Shown: in pieces, positions 1 to 7,660 of the stretch
Position numbering within the stretch: position 1 is the stretch's first letter
Layout: every line of letters begins with the position of its first letter
Assembly (NCBI GenBank): GCA_004000155.1
Contig: RCSS01000656.1
Location: 1-12,143 of the forward strand
Reading direction: 5' to 3'
Length of the DNA: 12,143 bases
Source: Tubulinosema ratisbonensis
Taxonomy: Eukaryota > Microsporidia > Tubulinosematidae
Notes under the pieces: model-generated
Database searches by the model: none
Told to the model about the DNA's origin: nothing
What the model saw: the letters and a program-made list of their open reading frames with translations, nothing else
Translations under genes and position numbers: made by a program

Positions 1-200
1 TTTTTCTGAATAAAAAATACCCATGTCTAACAGAGCAGGAATTTTAAATAAACAAAAGATAAAATGCATTTATTTAAAACACTTATTATTCAAATCATAT
101 CCCTCAGGATATGACACATTTATTTTAAATTATAAAGTATATTGAATAATAAATTAATATTAAAAGTAAATCATTTTACTAATATTTTTTTACAATTTTA

Positions 201-260
201 TATTTTTTTACAAAGTAAAAAGAAATGATTGATTAAAAATTATTTTTTTACAAAGTAAAA
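201..260 (+). repeat. 20-bp exact direct repeat, 40-bp period
   Basis: Bases 201-220 and 241-260 are identical (TATTTTTTTACAAAGTAAAA). The second copy forms part of the left arm of the inverted repeat at 239-318. A weaker TTTTTTACA match occurs at about 186-194. Confidence 0.8.
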
Positions 261-318
261 TAATTATTTTATAAATAGTATTTTACAAATTAATTATTTT
301 ACTTTGTAAAAAAATAAT
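239..318. repeat. Perfect 28-bp inverted repeat with 24-nt spacer
   Basis: Positions 239-266 and 291-318 are exact reverse complements over 28 bases, including matching runs of seven T and seven A. The core of each arm is TTTACAAAGTAAAAT. With one mismatch the arms extend to 235 and 322. A 20-base part of the arm (241-260) also occurs as an exact direct copy at 201-220, so the motif is present three times within 120 bases. A foldback element, a MITE remnant or an RNA hairpin are all possible; the sequence does not decide between them. Confidence 0.85.
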
Positions 319-395
319 ATTTTAGATTTATTATTTTTAAATCAAATTATTATTTTTGATATAACCTTAGAAAATATAAAAATAATTTAAATAAA

Positions 396-544
396 TTAAT
401 AATTCATTAATATCTAATTTAAAATACAAAAAAAAATAAAAAACTTAATATTTTATTAATAAATGATTTAAAATATAAAAATATTAGAATATAAAAAAAA
501 TATCTTTAATATTTTATTAATAAATGATTTAAAATATAAAAATA
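396..544 (+). repeat. Three direct copies of a ~38-bp AT-rich unit
   Basis: Positions 445-483 and 506-544 are identical over 39 bases. A third, diverged copy at 396-432 matches at 31 of 37 positions. The copies are spaced 49 and 61 bases apart, so this is a short irregular tandem array rather than a simple satellite. It lies just downstream of the small minus-strand gene that ends at 570. Confidence 0.75.
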
Positions 545-569
545 AATTATAATTTAAATTTACTTTTTT

Positions 570-770
570 TTAATCTGATATCCTATCCTCACCATTCTTA
601 TACCCATCCTTCTTTAACATCTCCTTAGTCTCACTCTCATCAGATAAAAATGTATGTTTAACCAATTTACTTTTTTCTTTTAAGTTAGTAAAATTGAACC
701 ATGATGGCATAAAATTCTCTTCTGTGCTTAAACAGTTACTTAGTATTATTGATATAAATGTTAGATACAT
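570..770 (-). CDS. Putative small secreted protein (66 aa)
   Basis: I recognise no family. The 66-residue frame starts with a hydrophobic stretch of about 12 residues (MYLTFISIILSNCLS) followed by small and polar residues, which reads as a signal peptide. The rest is charged and polar (Lys, Glu, Asp) and ends in KNGEDRISD. Support for a real gene is the clearly lower AT content of 570-770 compared with the near-pure AT DNA downstream, the same orientation and tight spacing (72 bases) to the next minus-strand gene, and the secretory-type N-terminus. No CCC-like signal is evident before the ATG. It could also be a decayed fragment or a chance frame, since it is short and has no recognised homologue. 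Confidence 0.45.
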   Translation of the reverse strand: MYLTFISIILSNCLSTEENFMPSWFNFTNLKEKSKLVKHTFLSDESETKEMLKKDGYKNGEDRISD

Positions 771-842
771 AAGAATGTTACTTTGTTTTGTTTATATATT
801 TGTTGATCAATTGTATTTGTTATGTTGAAACATTGTGTTAAA

Positions 843-1499
843 TTATTTACAAATTAAAATTTTTAAAAAATTTTCAAAATTTAAAAAATTCTCTTCTTTT
901 TTTTGAAATTTCTCTTCTTCTTTAATAAAATTTACATGTTCTTTTTTTACAAAATTATTTTCCTCTTTTTTTGCATTTTTTTCAATTTCCTTGATAAGCT
1001 CTTTAACTAAAATAGGCTTGATTTCCTTAACATACCCCATCACATCACACTTCTTATTCACAATCACACAAAGTTTAATAGCCAACTTCTTTACCTCGGA
1101 ATCAGCATGCTCGAAAAGTACCACAAGATTATTTAGCAAAACATTTTCCACGTTTTGTTCTGCCAGCTCACAAACCAAATTAAGAAGATTACAAACCAGT
1201 TTGGAATTCTTGTTTGTGAAGTAGGTACACAAAATTTCGTATGTGCTTTCTGCATTGAAATTGAACTGCTTTTTTGTAAATGCATAAATTTTGTTTTTCA
1301 GTTTTGTGGAAATGTTTTGTAAAATGGGTTCGCATAAATTTAAAATGAATTTTTCCTCTTTTTGTAATAGGGTTAGTAAGCTTTCTAAAACTAATAAATT
1401 GTTGTCTTTACACAATGTGGTTATGTTGTCTGGGATTGTTTTTAGCTGTTTTACGTGTGCTAACCTATTTTTATAGTCTGTTTGGTTTATATTTTGCAT
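843..1499 (-). CDS. Single-TOG-domain protein, XMAP215/Dis1/Stu2 family
   Basis: Likely a microtubule plus-end protein that binds tubulin dimers through one TOG domain. Residues 8-175 follow the TOG plan of paired HEAT helices. The opening KNRLAHVKQL matches the first-helix signature. Residues 126-175 match the family C-terminal segment: LFEHADSEVKKLAIKLCV, then a loop, then IKPILVKELIKEIEK, compared with the LFEH...NIKPVQLKELEEEFEK pattern of the family. The conserved Trp of the first tubulin-contact loop appears to be Tyr (Y9). Residues 176-218 form a Lys/Glu-rich tail that could contact the microtubule lattice. Budding yeast Stu2 has two TOG domains plus a coiled coil and animal proteins have five TOGs, so at 218 residues this is extremely reduced. 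The start is the first ATG after an in-frame stop, with CACC and AATT about 8 bases upstream. The gene ends 72 bases before the small secreted-protein gene starts. An unrelated HEAT/ARM protein is the main alternative. Confidence 0.68.
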   Translation of the reverse strand: MQNINQTDYKNRLAHVKQLKTIPDNITTLCKDNNLLVLESLLTLLQKEEKFILNLCEPILQNISTKLKNKIYAFTKKQFNFNAESTYEILCTYFTNKNSKLVCNLLNLVCELAEQNVENVLLNNLVVLFEHADSEVKKLAIKLCVIVNKKCDVMGYVKEIKPILVKELIKEIEKNAKKEENNFVKKEHVNFIKEEEKFQKKEENFLNFENFLKILICK

Positions 1500-1558
1500 G
1501 AATTAAGGTGTATTTTTTTTATTTAAATTTTAATTTAAAAAAATAAAATTTTTATATT

Positions 1559-3286
1559 TCATTCTTTAATTCTATTTTCTTCCACAGAAATATCCATCAT
1601 AACCCTTTTAAAAGAATTATCCTCACTTTTTACTAAAGAAATTATTTCCTTGGCTAATTTCACTAATTTTAATTTTAAACAAAGCTCTGCTATTTTGATA
1701 AATATCATTTCTTCATATTCATTAAATTCTCTTTTACAGCTAAGTAAATGATTACACAAAGTAATTAATCTATTTTCTTTACTTTTATTTCCTTTTATTT
1801 TAAATGTGTCCTCTAAAGCTAAAATACATTCTTCATACATTTCTTCTTTTAAGGTACATTTTATTAAAATGTACCTTATAAAAATGTTTACTGGTACAAG
1901 AGAAATAGCCTTTTTTAAGTAAAATAGCCCTGCTTCAGGTTGTTGTGTGTGAAAATGGGATATTCCTAATCCTACCAGTGCATTATAATTGTCAGGTTCA
2001 AGTAATAAACTTAAATAAAAGTACCCTTTTGCGCGCTCAAATTCTTTTTTATGGATGTATTCATGGCCTACCAAGTTAACAGTGTAAAAATTATATTTGA
2101 TGTACAAGCTTTTTTCTAAGCAACTTAAAGCTTTTCTTGTGTTATTGTTCAAAGAGTAATAATTTCCTAGCACTGTCCAGGTAATTGAACTATCAAAATA
2201 ATGCCTCAATGACTTACGTGAAATATTTGCTAATTTGTCTTTGTCTCTTTTTTTGTACAAAAGTGAAGAATAAACATCCATTCTTTTCTCATAAATTTTT
2301 TCATTTGCTAAAATATAATCAAATATCTCTATTGCCTCATTTGTCTGGCCTAATTCCGCTAAAAAAGTGGCATACTCTTTAAGAAAATACGTACCAAAGC
2401 CAGGTGAAATACTTTTGTATTTTAAAAAGTTCTCAGAATATTCTTGTAAATCATTGTAAAAATTTTTTATGATATTTTCTACCGGCGAAACTAAAAAATC
2501 ATCTTTAATTTTACATTCTTGGTTCATTTTACTTTCACTTCTCTTCAAATCTTCAAAGAACAATTGTGTTTGTATGTTACTTAAATTTCCACTGTCATTT
2601 TCTATCAAACTTGTCTCTGAAACCCAAAATTTATCTTCTAAATTTTTAAATTGTGAATCTACCAAATTAGAAACATTGTTCTCTTTAAGTTCTAAGTTTG
2701 CGTAAGGAATGTCTATTTTTTTATTCAAGTCATTTTGAACTATGTCATCAAAATCACCTCCGTAAAATTTAGCCAAGTTTAAACTTGGTGTATATTTTTT
2801 TTCTGGGTACGTAAAACTTTCTTGTTTGCTTTTTTGCAGGTTAAAATACGAATTTTTGAGATAAAAATTTTCTTCAAAAGCATTTTTGTACATTTTGCTG
2901 GCTTTTTTAATATCACACATTTCTTTGTAAACATCTCCTAACAATTCATAAACTAATTCTATTTTTAATTGTAAAACAAGTTCGTTCAGCTTAGATTCAT
3001 AAACAGGTTCAATTACGTATTTCTTCTCTAAAATTTTATCTAAAGCTGAAATAGCTTTATTATACTCCTTTAATTTATAACAAGCTAATGCTTCATAAAA
3101 TAAAGAAGTATACGTCTTTGTGCAAAATAAAAGAGATCTTGAGAAATTGCCACTGTCGTATTCTATAATTTGCATTATTAATTCGTATTTCTTATCTTTT
3201 AGCGTCGCACAAGAGAGAATAAACTTGGCAGTTGAAAAGTTTTTATGTCTGTAAAGTGAATAAATTTCTTCTTCTACACTTTTCAT
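1559..3286 (-). CDS. CDC27: Anaphase-promoting complex subunit 3 (Cdc27-like TPR protein)
   Basis: TPR scaffold of the APC/C ubiquitin ligase, which drives mitotic exit; in the family this subunit binds Cdc20/Cdh1 activators through its C-terminal TPR groove. Residues 1-150 hold N-terminal TPRs, including ELVYELLGDVYKEMCDIKKA, which resembles the Cdc27 dimerisation region. Residues 160-285 are a polar, low-complexity linker, as Cdc27 has in this place. Residues 295-560 hold the C-terminal TPR array, with WTVLGNYYSL, YTVNLVGHEYIHKKEFERA and NYNALVGLGISHFHTQ matching the Cdc27 signature order (GN-SL, LGHE, YNAWYGLG). At 575 residues it is shorter than yeast or human Cdc27. The start ATG directly follows AGCCCC preceded by AAATTT, a typical microsporidian start signal. 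It lies 59 bases upstream of the TOG gene on the same strand. Cdc23/APC8 or Cdc16/APC6 are possible alternatives because all three share TPRs; the bipartite layout favours Cdc27. Confidence 0.72.
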   Translation of the reverse strand: MKSVEEEIYSLYRHKNFSTAKFILSCATLKDKKYELIMQIIEYDSGNFSRSLLFCTKTYTSLFYEALACYKLKEYNKAISALDKILEKKYVIEPVYESKLNELVLQLKIELVYELLGDVYKEMCDIKKASKMYKNAFEENFYLKNSYFNLQKSKQESFTYPEKKYTPSLNLAKFYGGDFDDIVQNDLNKKIDIPYANLELKENNVSNLVDSQFKNLEDKFWVSETSLIENDSGNLSNIQTQLFFEDLKRSESKMNQECKIKDDFLVSPVENIIKNFYNDLQEYSENFLKYKSISPGFGTYFLKEYATFLAELGQTNEAIEIFDYILANEKIYEKRMDVYSSLLYKKRDKDKLANISRKSLRHYFDSSITWTVLGNYYSLNNNTRKALSCLEKSLYIKYNFYTVNLVGHEYIHKKEFERAKGYFYLSLLLEPDNYNALVGLGISHFHTQQPEAGLFYLKKAISLVPVNIFIRYILIKCTLKEEMYEECILALEDTFKIKGNKSKENRLITLCNHLLSCKREFNEYEEMIFIKIAELCLKLKLVKLAKEIISLVKSEDNSFKRVMMDISVEENRIKE

Positions 3287-3298
3287 GGGGCTAAATTT
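3287..3298 (-). promoter_or_regulatory. AAATTT plus CCC-like start signal of CDC27
   Basis: On the minus strand the sequence AAATTTAGCCCC abuts the ATG. CCC-like and AAATTT-like motifs immediately upstream of start codons are established transcription-start signals in microsporidia. Confidence 0.65.
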
Positions 3299-3377
3299 TT
3301 TTATTTTTTATGTAAATAATTGTTATTTAAGAAAACATTGTTTGACAATAAAATTCAAAAAAATAAAAAAATAAATA

Positions 3378-3428
3378 TTTTACTATAACCCTGAAAAAAT
3401 TTTAAAAACAATTAGGGTTATAGTAAAA
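3378..3428. repeat. 15-bp perfect inverted repeat upstream of CDC27
   Basis: Arms 3378-3392 (TTTTACTATAACCCT) and 3414-3428 are exact reverse complements around a 21-nt AT loop. Allowing one indel, the pairing continues outward through the flanking A/T runs. It sits about 90 bases upstream of the minus-strand CDC27 start, inside an otherwise AT-only stretch. It could be a cruciform or protein-binding site, or a foldback remnant. Confidence 0.8.
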
Positions 3429-4467
3429 ATATTATTTTTTTTAATTATTTACCTAAAAATAAATGTAAATAAAGTTGAAAGGATTATAATTATATTTGAA
3501 CAAAAGAATTGTAAATAATTGATGATAACAATTATATTGAAATAAAAAAAAGTTAAAGTTTTAAAATTATGAAAGTAAAAAAGGTAGAAAAGGGTTTGAA
3601 AAATTCTATTTTGTTTTTAATATTTTAATACAATTTTTAAGATTGTTGAAAAAATAGAAAATGCTTTTATATTTGATAAATCAAAAAAACAACTGCAAAT
3701 AAAATCTAAGTTCAATAAATGACAAAATATGATGATTTAGAACTAATACCTTGTTTATGTGCAAAATATAATTTTGATAGATGAAACAATGTTGAATTAT
3801 ATTTGTAAAAATCATTTTAAGGCTCTCTATTAAATTAATCTAATGCTTTTGCTTTGTCGAATATGATAAAAAACAAAAGAGAATCTGCAAAACAATAGTC
3901 AAATAAAGAAGACATAACCATTCCATTAATTATTTGTGTAAATGTTTTAAGTCGAAATATATTTTAGAAAGATTGTAACTATCGAACACAAAAAAATTTT
4001 AACAAATCATTGTTATCCATTGCCGTACCTGTCAGGTACAACCTTGTTGCGAATTAAAAAATTAATGATCTATTTATTACTGTTGTTCTCTTTCTGTCCT
4101 CCATAAACTTATATGTTATTTTTAAAATTATTGAAAAATAATCTTTTTTTCCAGAAAATAACAGCTATTATTTTCTATGATATGGCTAAATCAAAATATT
4201 ATTAGAAAACCTATTCGAATAAGTATACAAACAGTTAGATTATTCATCAGTAAGTAAAATATCAAAAAATTATAAATAATTTAATTAAATTGATTTATAA
4301 CCTTTAAGACTATTCTTTTAAAGTAGAACAATAGAATCTACAAGCTTAAAAAAATATTAAAACAAATGGAATTTAGCAAAGTATGTTTAAAAGATAAAGT
4401 AAACTAAACTAAGAAAAATTTTTAATCTAAAAAAATGTAAAAATACTTAAAAAGAAATACCATTTAA
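3429..4467. other. Gene-free AT-rich gap with weak coding relics
   Basis: No intact gene is seen. Around 3720-4140 the composition is less extreme, and one plus-strand frame beginning at the ATG at 3720 reads as protein-like segments interrupted by about eight stops (for example KEDITIPLIICVNVLSRNIF and FNKSLLSIAVPVRYNLVAN). The stop density is only modestly below what the base composition would give, so a pseudogene is possible but weakly supported. A small palindrome, GTACCTGTCAGGTAC, lies at 4025-4039. The stretch 4260-4467 is featureless. Confidence 0.45.
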
Positions 4468-5739
4468 TCAAAAATTAAACTCTCCAATCCTTAAATTTTG
4501 ATTAATAAACAACCATTTATAATCAATCCCATTTTTACTCTCACAATCTTTAAAAATATCCATCACAGACCCACAAATATCCTTTTTCTGTACCACTTTA
4601 GGAATATTCATAGCTGCAAGCTCAATTATATCATCATTACCAAACAAATTATTCATAATTTGTAAGTATTCTGAATCAACTTTGTCTAAATATGCTTTTT
4701 CTGGTATTTTTTCTGATAAAGATGCAATCGTAGAAAATGCTTTTAGGTATTGATCTTGTACTTTCATAAAAGTTTCAATATCCCCAAAGTATCTATATTC
4801 CTTGCTCCAACATGGTATTAAGGTAACTGTTATCCTTTGGTTATGGTAAATTACACGAATATTCTCTGAATTCATTCTTCCGAAATAATTTTTAGGTTCT
4901 TCAGCAAAGAAACTTTTTAAACTTTTGGAGTAAACATCCTCAAAAACAGTTAATAAGTCTTGGTATTCAATAGTCACTTTTACTGGGAACATATTTACTA
5001 TTAATAATTCAATATGATAATCAAAGTCAGCTGAACCAATGTGTATGTAATGCAATCTCTTTCTTTTTTCTAAAATGGATACTGAATCTGAATCTTTTCT
5101 TTTGACATAAACATTGCAAAATCTTTTTATTTCAACAATGTCATTACAACATTCTAAAAATTTGAGTAATGATCCATGAGGATGAAGTCCTGTTTTGCAG
5201 TGAGATTGCTTAAAATCAAATGCGCTGCCGTAAATCTCACCTATTGCTAAGTTTAATGAAGAAATAGGACAAATTAAGCCTTGCTGAAAAGAATTGATTA
5301 TCATTTCTTTTACATCTTCGTAACTTTTTTTGACAATAACATCTTCTTTCAGTCTTTTTACTAAAGGAGCAGCCTTTACAGTTGATTTAACAACAACATT
5401 TGACACAAAATCAGAGTCAGAATCACTTTCTTCATTGATATTCTTACTCTTTTTATCATTCCTCATGATTTTATAGCACAAATCTCTGTCGAAATCTTCT
5501 TTTAATCCCACAATACTCAAACCAATNGGATTATTCTCTAAAACAACCAAAGTATCGATTTTGCTCAATACATTAAAAAACTGCTGAGGGCTAATTTGTT
5601 TCTTTGACTTNGCAAAATAAGCTTGGTACAACTCAATCAAGTAATACAACTTAGTTTTTTTAAAATTGTAAACTATGCTGTTGGTTTTGTTTAGTAATTC
5701 TGGCAGGANTGATGAAACTCTTTTTACTTCGTCGTTCAT
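4468..5739 (-). CDS. Uncharacterised protein, possible tandem LOTUS/OST-HTH domains
   Basis: I do not recognise this as a known family member. It is a soluble 423-residue protein with no signal peptide or membrane segment. Three segments share a helix-helix-strand pattern resembling the LOTUS/OST-HTH winged helix: residues 31-78, 140-214 and 240-308. The middle one is the best, with IYGSAFDFKQ, then HGSLLKFLECCNDIVEIKRF and CNVYVKR, which fits the yG...L..LL...pd.vei...vyv consensus. The third has VFEDVYSKSLKSFF and later IRVIYHNQRITVTLIP. A Ser/Asp/Glu-rich acidic linker (EESDSDSD, about 103-110) separates segments one and two. If LOTUS is right, RNA binding or a helicase partner would be the family expectation; this is inference. 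Residues 11, 43 and 71 are unknown because of N at 5709, 5611 and 5527. The start has only AT sequence before it, and a CCC-like signal lies about 115 bases upstream instead. Confidence 0.8.
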   Translation of the reverse strand: MNDEVKRVSSXLPELLNKTNSIVYNFKKTKLYYLIELYQAYFXKSKKQISPQQFFNVLSKIDTLVVLENNXIGLSIVGLKEDFDRDLCYKIMRNDKKSKNINEESDSDSDFVSNVVVKSTVKAAPLVKRLKEDVIVKKSYEDVKEMIINSFQQGLICPISSLNLAIGEIYGSAFDFKQSHCKTGLHPHGSLLKFLECCNDIVEIKRFCNVYVKRKDSDSVSILEKRKRLHYIHIGSADFDYHIELLIVNMFPVKVTIEYQDLLTVFEDVYSKSLKSFFAEEPKNYFGRMNSENIRVIYHNQRITVTLIPCWSKEYRYFGDIETFMKVQDQYLKAFSTIASLSEKIPEKAYLDKVDSEYLQIMNNLFGNDDIIELAAMNIPKVVQKKDICGSVMDIFKDCESKNGIDYKWLFINQNLRIGEFNF

Positions 5740-5983
5740 AATTTTAAAAAAAATTAATTATTAAAATAAAAATTTATTTAATGCCAAATCAGATAGGAGG
5801 TCATCAAAAATCAGCCTCGTCATCTATCATCACTTTTGGAATGCATGAATAAGGGTAAAAAATTAATTTGTTTATAACTTAAAAATTTGATTTACCATTT
5901 TAGTAAATTGAATTATGATTTAATATTTTGAAGATTTTTTTAAATATTTTTTATTTTTAATATTTTTATTTATTTCACCCTTA
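5740..5983. promoter_or_regulatory. Divergent promoter region
   Basis: This 244-base spacer separates two divergent genes. Its RPN6 side ends in CACCCTTAATG (CCC at 5978-5980), a CCC-like start signal. On the minus strand a second such signal, TTTTACCCTTATTCATG, lies at 5844-5859, opening an 8-codon frame that does not join the downstream gene. The segment 5780-5850 is noticeably less AT-rich than its flanks. Confidence 0.5.
5976..5983 (+). promoter_or_regulatory. CCC-like start signal of RPN6
   Basis: The sequence TCACCCTTA directly precedes the ATG, with the C run 3 bases upstream of it. This matches the CCC-like motif used near transcription starts in microsporidia. Confidence 0.6.
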
Positions 5984-7141
5984 ATGGACAACCAAACACT
6001 TTTACAAGAATTAGCCAGAAACCAAAACGACTCAGACAAAAAAGAACAAACAATCCTAGAAAACATATCAAACCTTATAAAAATAAAAGATTACAATTCA
6101 ATTTTTAAAATAATTTCTTCTCTATCTTCTATCTGGTCAGATATTTCTACCGCAAGAATATCAAAAATAGCAAAGAAGAGTGTTGATTCTTTACCAAAAG
6201 AAAGAGATGATAATATTCTTTATTTGTTAACTGAATTAATTGATTGGAGTGGTAAGGAGGGTAAAAAAATGTTAAGATTGGATTTAGAGGTTAGAAAAAT
6301 CAATTTTTTGTTGATTTTTAGAAAGTTTAGAGAATGCTTGGAGAGTATTTGTGTTATTTTGAAGGATTTAAAAAGGTTTGATGATAAAGAGAATCAAATT
6401 AGATTGTATGTTTATGAGAGTAGAGCTTATTATGAACTGAATGATATCTCTAAAGCTAAGTCTGCGATGACTTCTGCTAGAGCTTTGGCAGTATCTTCCT
6501 ATTGTCCTACTGATTTACAGGCTAATATTGATTTATTAAGTGGTATGTTTGTTTGTGATGATAAATTACATTCTGTGGCTTATTCATACTTTTTAGAATC
6601 ATTGGATGGNTTTACNATTTGTAAAAATAGAATGGGAGCAGCTTTATCAGTGAGATACCTCATTCTTTCTAAGATTATGTCTAAAAAATACGATGAAATA
6701 CCAGTCATTTTAAAAAACAAGCCAATAATCCCTTACCTCAATGATCCTGTACTTATTTTTTTCTTAGAAATTAGAGATGCTTGTAAAAAAAGAGATTTAA
6801 AAGAATACCAAAATATTTTACAAAATAATCCTAGTTTACTCTCAGAAGACACTTTTGTTAAGAAACACTTAAAAGAATTGTATTCTATTCTATTAGAAAA
6901 TAACATTCTTAAAATAATAGAGCCATATTCTAATATTAGGATTAATCTTATAAGTGAGAAACTTAATTTTTCATTGGAAGAAATAGAAGAAAAGCTCAGA
7001 AAAATGATATTGGATGGTGTAATATATGGTATAATTGATAACGCTAAGCATTTATTGATTATTTATGAAAAGAAAACGGATGATAAAGATGAATTGATGG
7101 GTGAAATATTAAAAGATTTGAAAGAAATAGCTAATTCATGA
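5984..7141 (+). CDS. RPN6: 26S proteasome regulatory subunit Rpn6 (PSMD11)
   Basis: Lid subunit of the 26S proteasome 19S particle. In the family it clamps the lid to the ATPase ring and the 20S core and stabilises the holoenzyme. The N-terminal two thirds are helical repeats. Residues 160-188 (AMTSARALAVSSYCPTDLQA, then NIDLLSGMF) match the Rpn6 signature ALTSART...YCPP.LQA..D..SG closely. Residues 298-362 are the PCI winged helix, with LLENNILKIIEPYSNIRIN, then ISEKLNFSLEEIEEKLRKMI and DGVIYGIIDNAKHLLIIYE. At 385 residues it is about 40 shorter than yeast or human Rpn6, mainly at the N-terminus. The start ATG follows CACCCTTA, a CCC-like microsporidian signal. Residues 209 and 211 are unknown because of N at 6610 and 6616. 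The identification is firm. Confidence 0.96.
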   Translation: MDNQTLLQELARNQNDSDKKEQTILENISNLIKIKDYNSIFKIISSLSSIWSDISTARISKIAKKSVDSLPKERDDNILYLLTELIDWSGKEGKKMLRLDLEVRKINFLLIFRKFRECLESICVILKDLKRFDDKENQIRLYVYESRAYYELNDISKAKSAMTSARALAVSSYCPTDLQANIDLLSGMFVCDDKLHSVAYSYFLESLDXFXICKNRMGAALSVRYLILSKIMSKKYDEIPVILKNKPIIPYLNDPVLIFFLEIRDACKKRDLKEYQNILQNNPSLLSEDTFVKKHLKELYSILLENNILKIIEPYSNIRINLISEKLNFSLEEIEEKLRKMILDGVIYGIIDNAKHLLIIYEKKTDDKDELMGEILKDLKEIANS

Positions 7142-7146
7142 ATAAA
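7141..7146 (+). terminator. AATAAA polyadenylation signal overlapping the RPN6 stop
   Basis: The last base of the TGA stop is the first base of AATAAA. Poly(A) signals at or inside gene ends are common in compact microsporidian genomes. AATAAA is also frequent by chance in such AT-rich DNA, so this is only suggestive. Confidence 0.35.
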
Positions 7147-7660
7147 GTAGTAAATGATCTATGTTTTACCGTAATTTTTTTAAAAATTGATTTATAATTT
7201 TAAAATAAAATTAAGGATTGAAGAAAAATACCTCGTGTTTAATATTTGCAGATATTTTTTAATTTTTCTGTTTTAAAAAATGTTAATTTTATCTTAATAT
7301 TTTGATAGAAATATATCATTGATTGCATAACTATATAAAATTGTTCTTAAAATATGTAAAAATACAATAATTTACTCTGACCAGAAAGAATTGTTTTGTT
7401 GATAGAATTAATAATTAACAGACTTTCATATTTTATGTTTTTAAAGTTTTTTTATGAGTGTTTATTTATGATTGTTTTTCTTCTTTTTTCCCAGATATAT
7501 TATTAGAATGATAATCAAATTAAAATTTAAATTCATTTTTTAAACATTACAATATCTTTGAGCAATAATTTAAAATACATTTTACACAATGAAGTAAATT
7601 CTATCCTACAACAAAATCTTCCTTTTATTATGAAAAAATAAATATAAAACAATTGTTTTT

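Larger units (their letters stand above)
1..569. other. AT-rich intergenic region with repeats
   Basis: No gene is visible here. The stretch is almost pure A+T and carries two repeat systems, listed separately: a perfect inverted repeat (239-318, with a direct partial copy at 201-220) and a threefold direct repeat (396-544). It lies beyond the 3' end of the minus-strand gene cluster that ends at 570. Confidence 0.7.

Noticed and set aside
186..318. CRISPR-like array
   Set aside because: Only two direct copies and one inverted copy of an AT-rich motif, no regular spacers, and the DNA is eukaryotic.
991..1476. Plus-strand frames of 77 and 61 codons opposite the TOG gene
   Set aside because: They are antisense shadows of a frame with clear family signatures, with Ser/Phe-rich composition typical of reverse-read Lys/Glu codons.
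2185..2705. Plus-strand frames of 65 and 78 codons opposite CDC27
   Set aside because: They lie wholly inside the TPR gene on the other strand and have no features of their own.
3411..3424. Telomere-like TTAGGGTTA
   Set aside because: A single occurrence that is explained as one arm of the inverted repeat; there is no tandem array.
5740..5846. Intron joining the orphan ATG at 5846 to the downstream minus-strand gene
   Set aside because: No microsporidian-type GTAAGT donor and no branch-AG acceptor before the assigned ATG were found.
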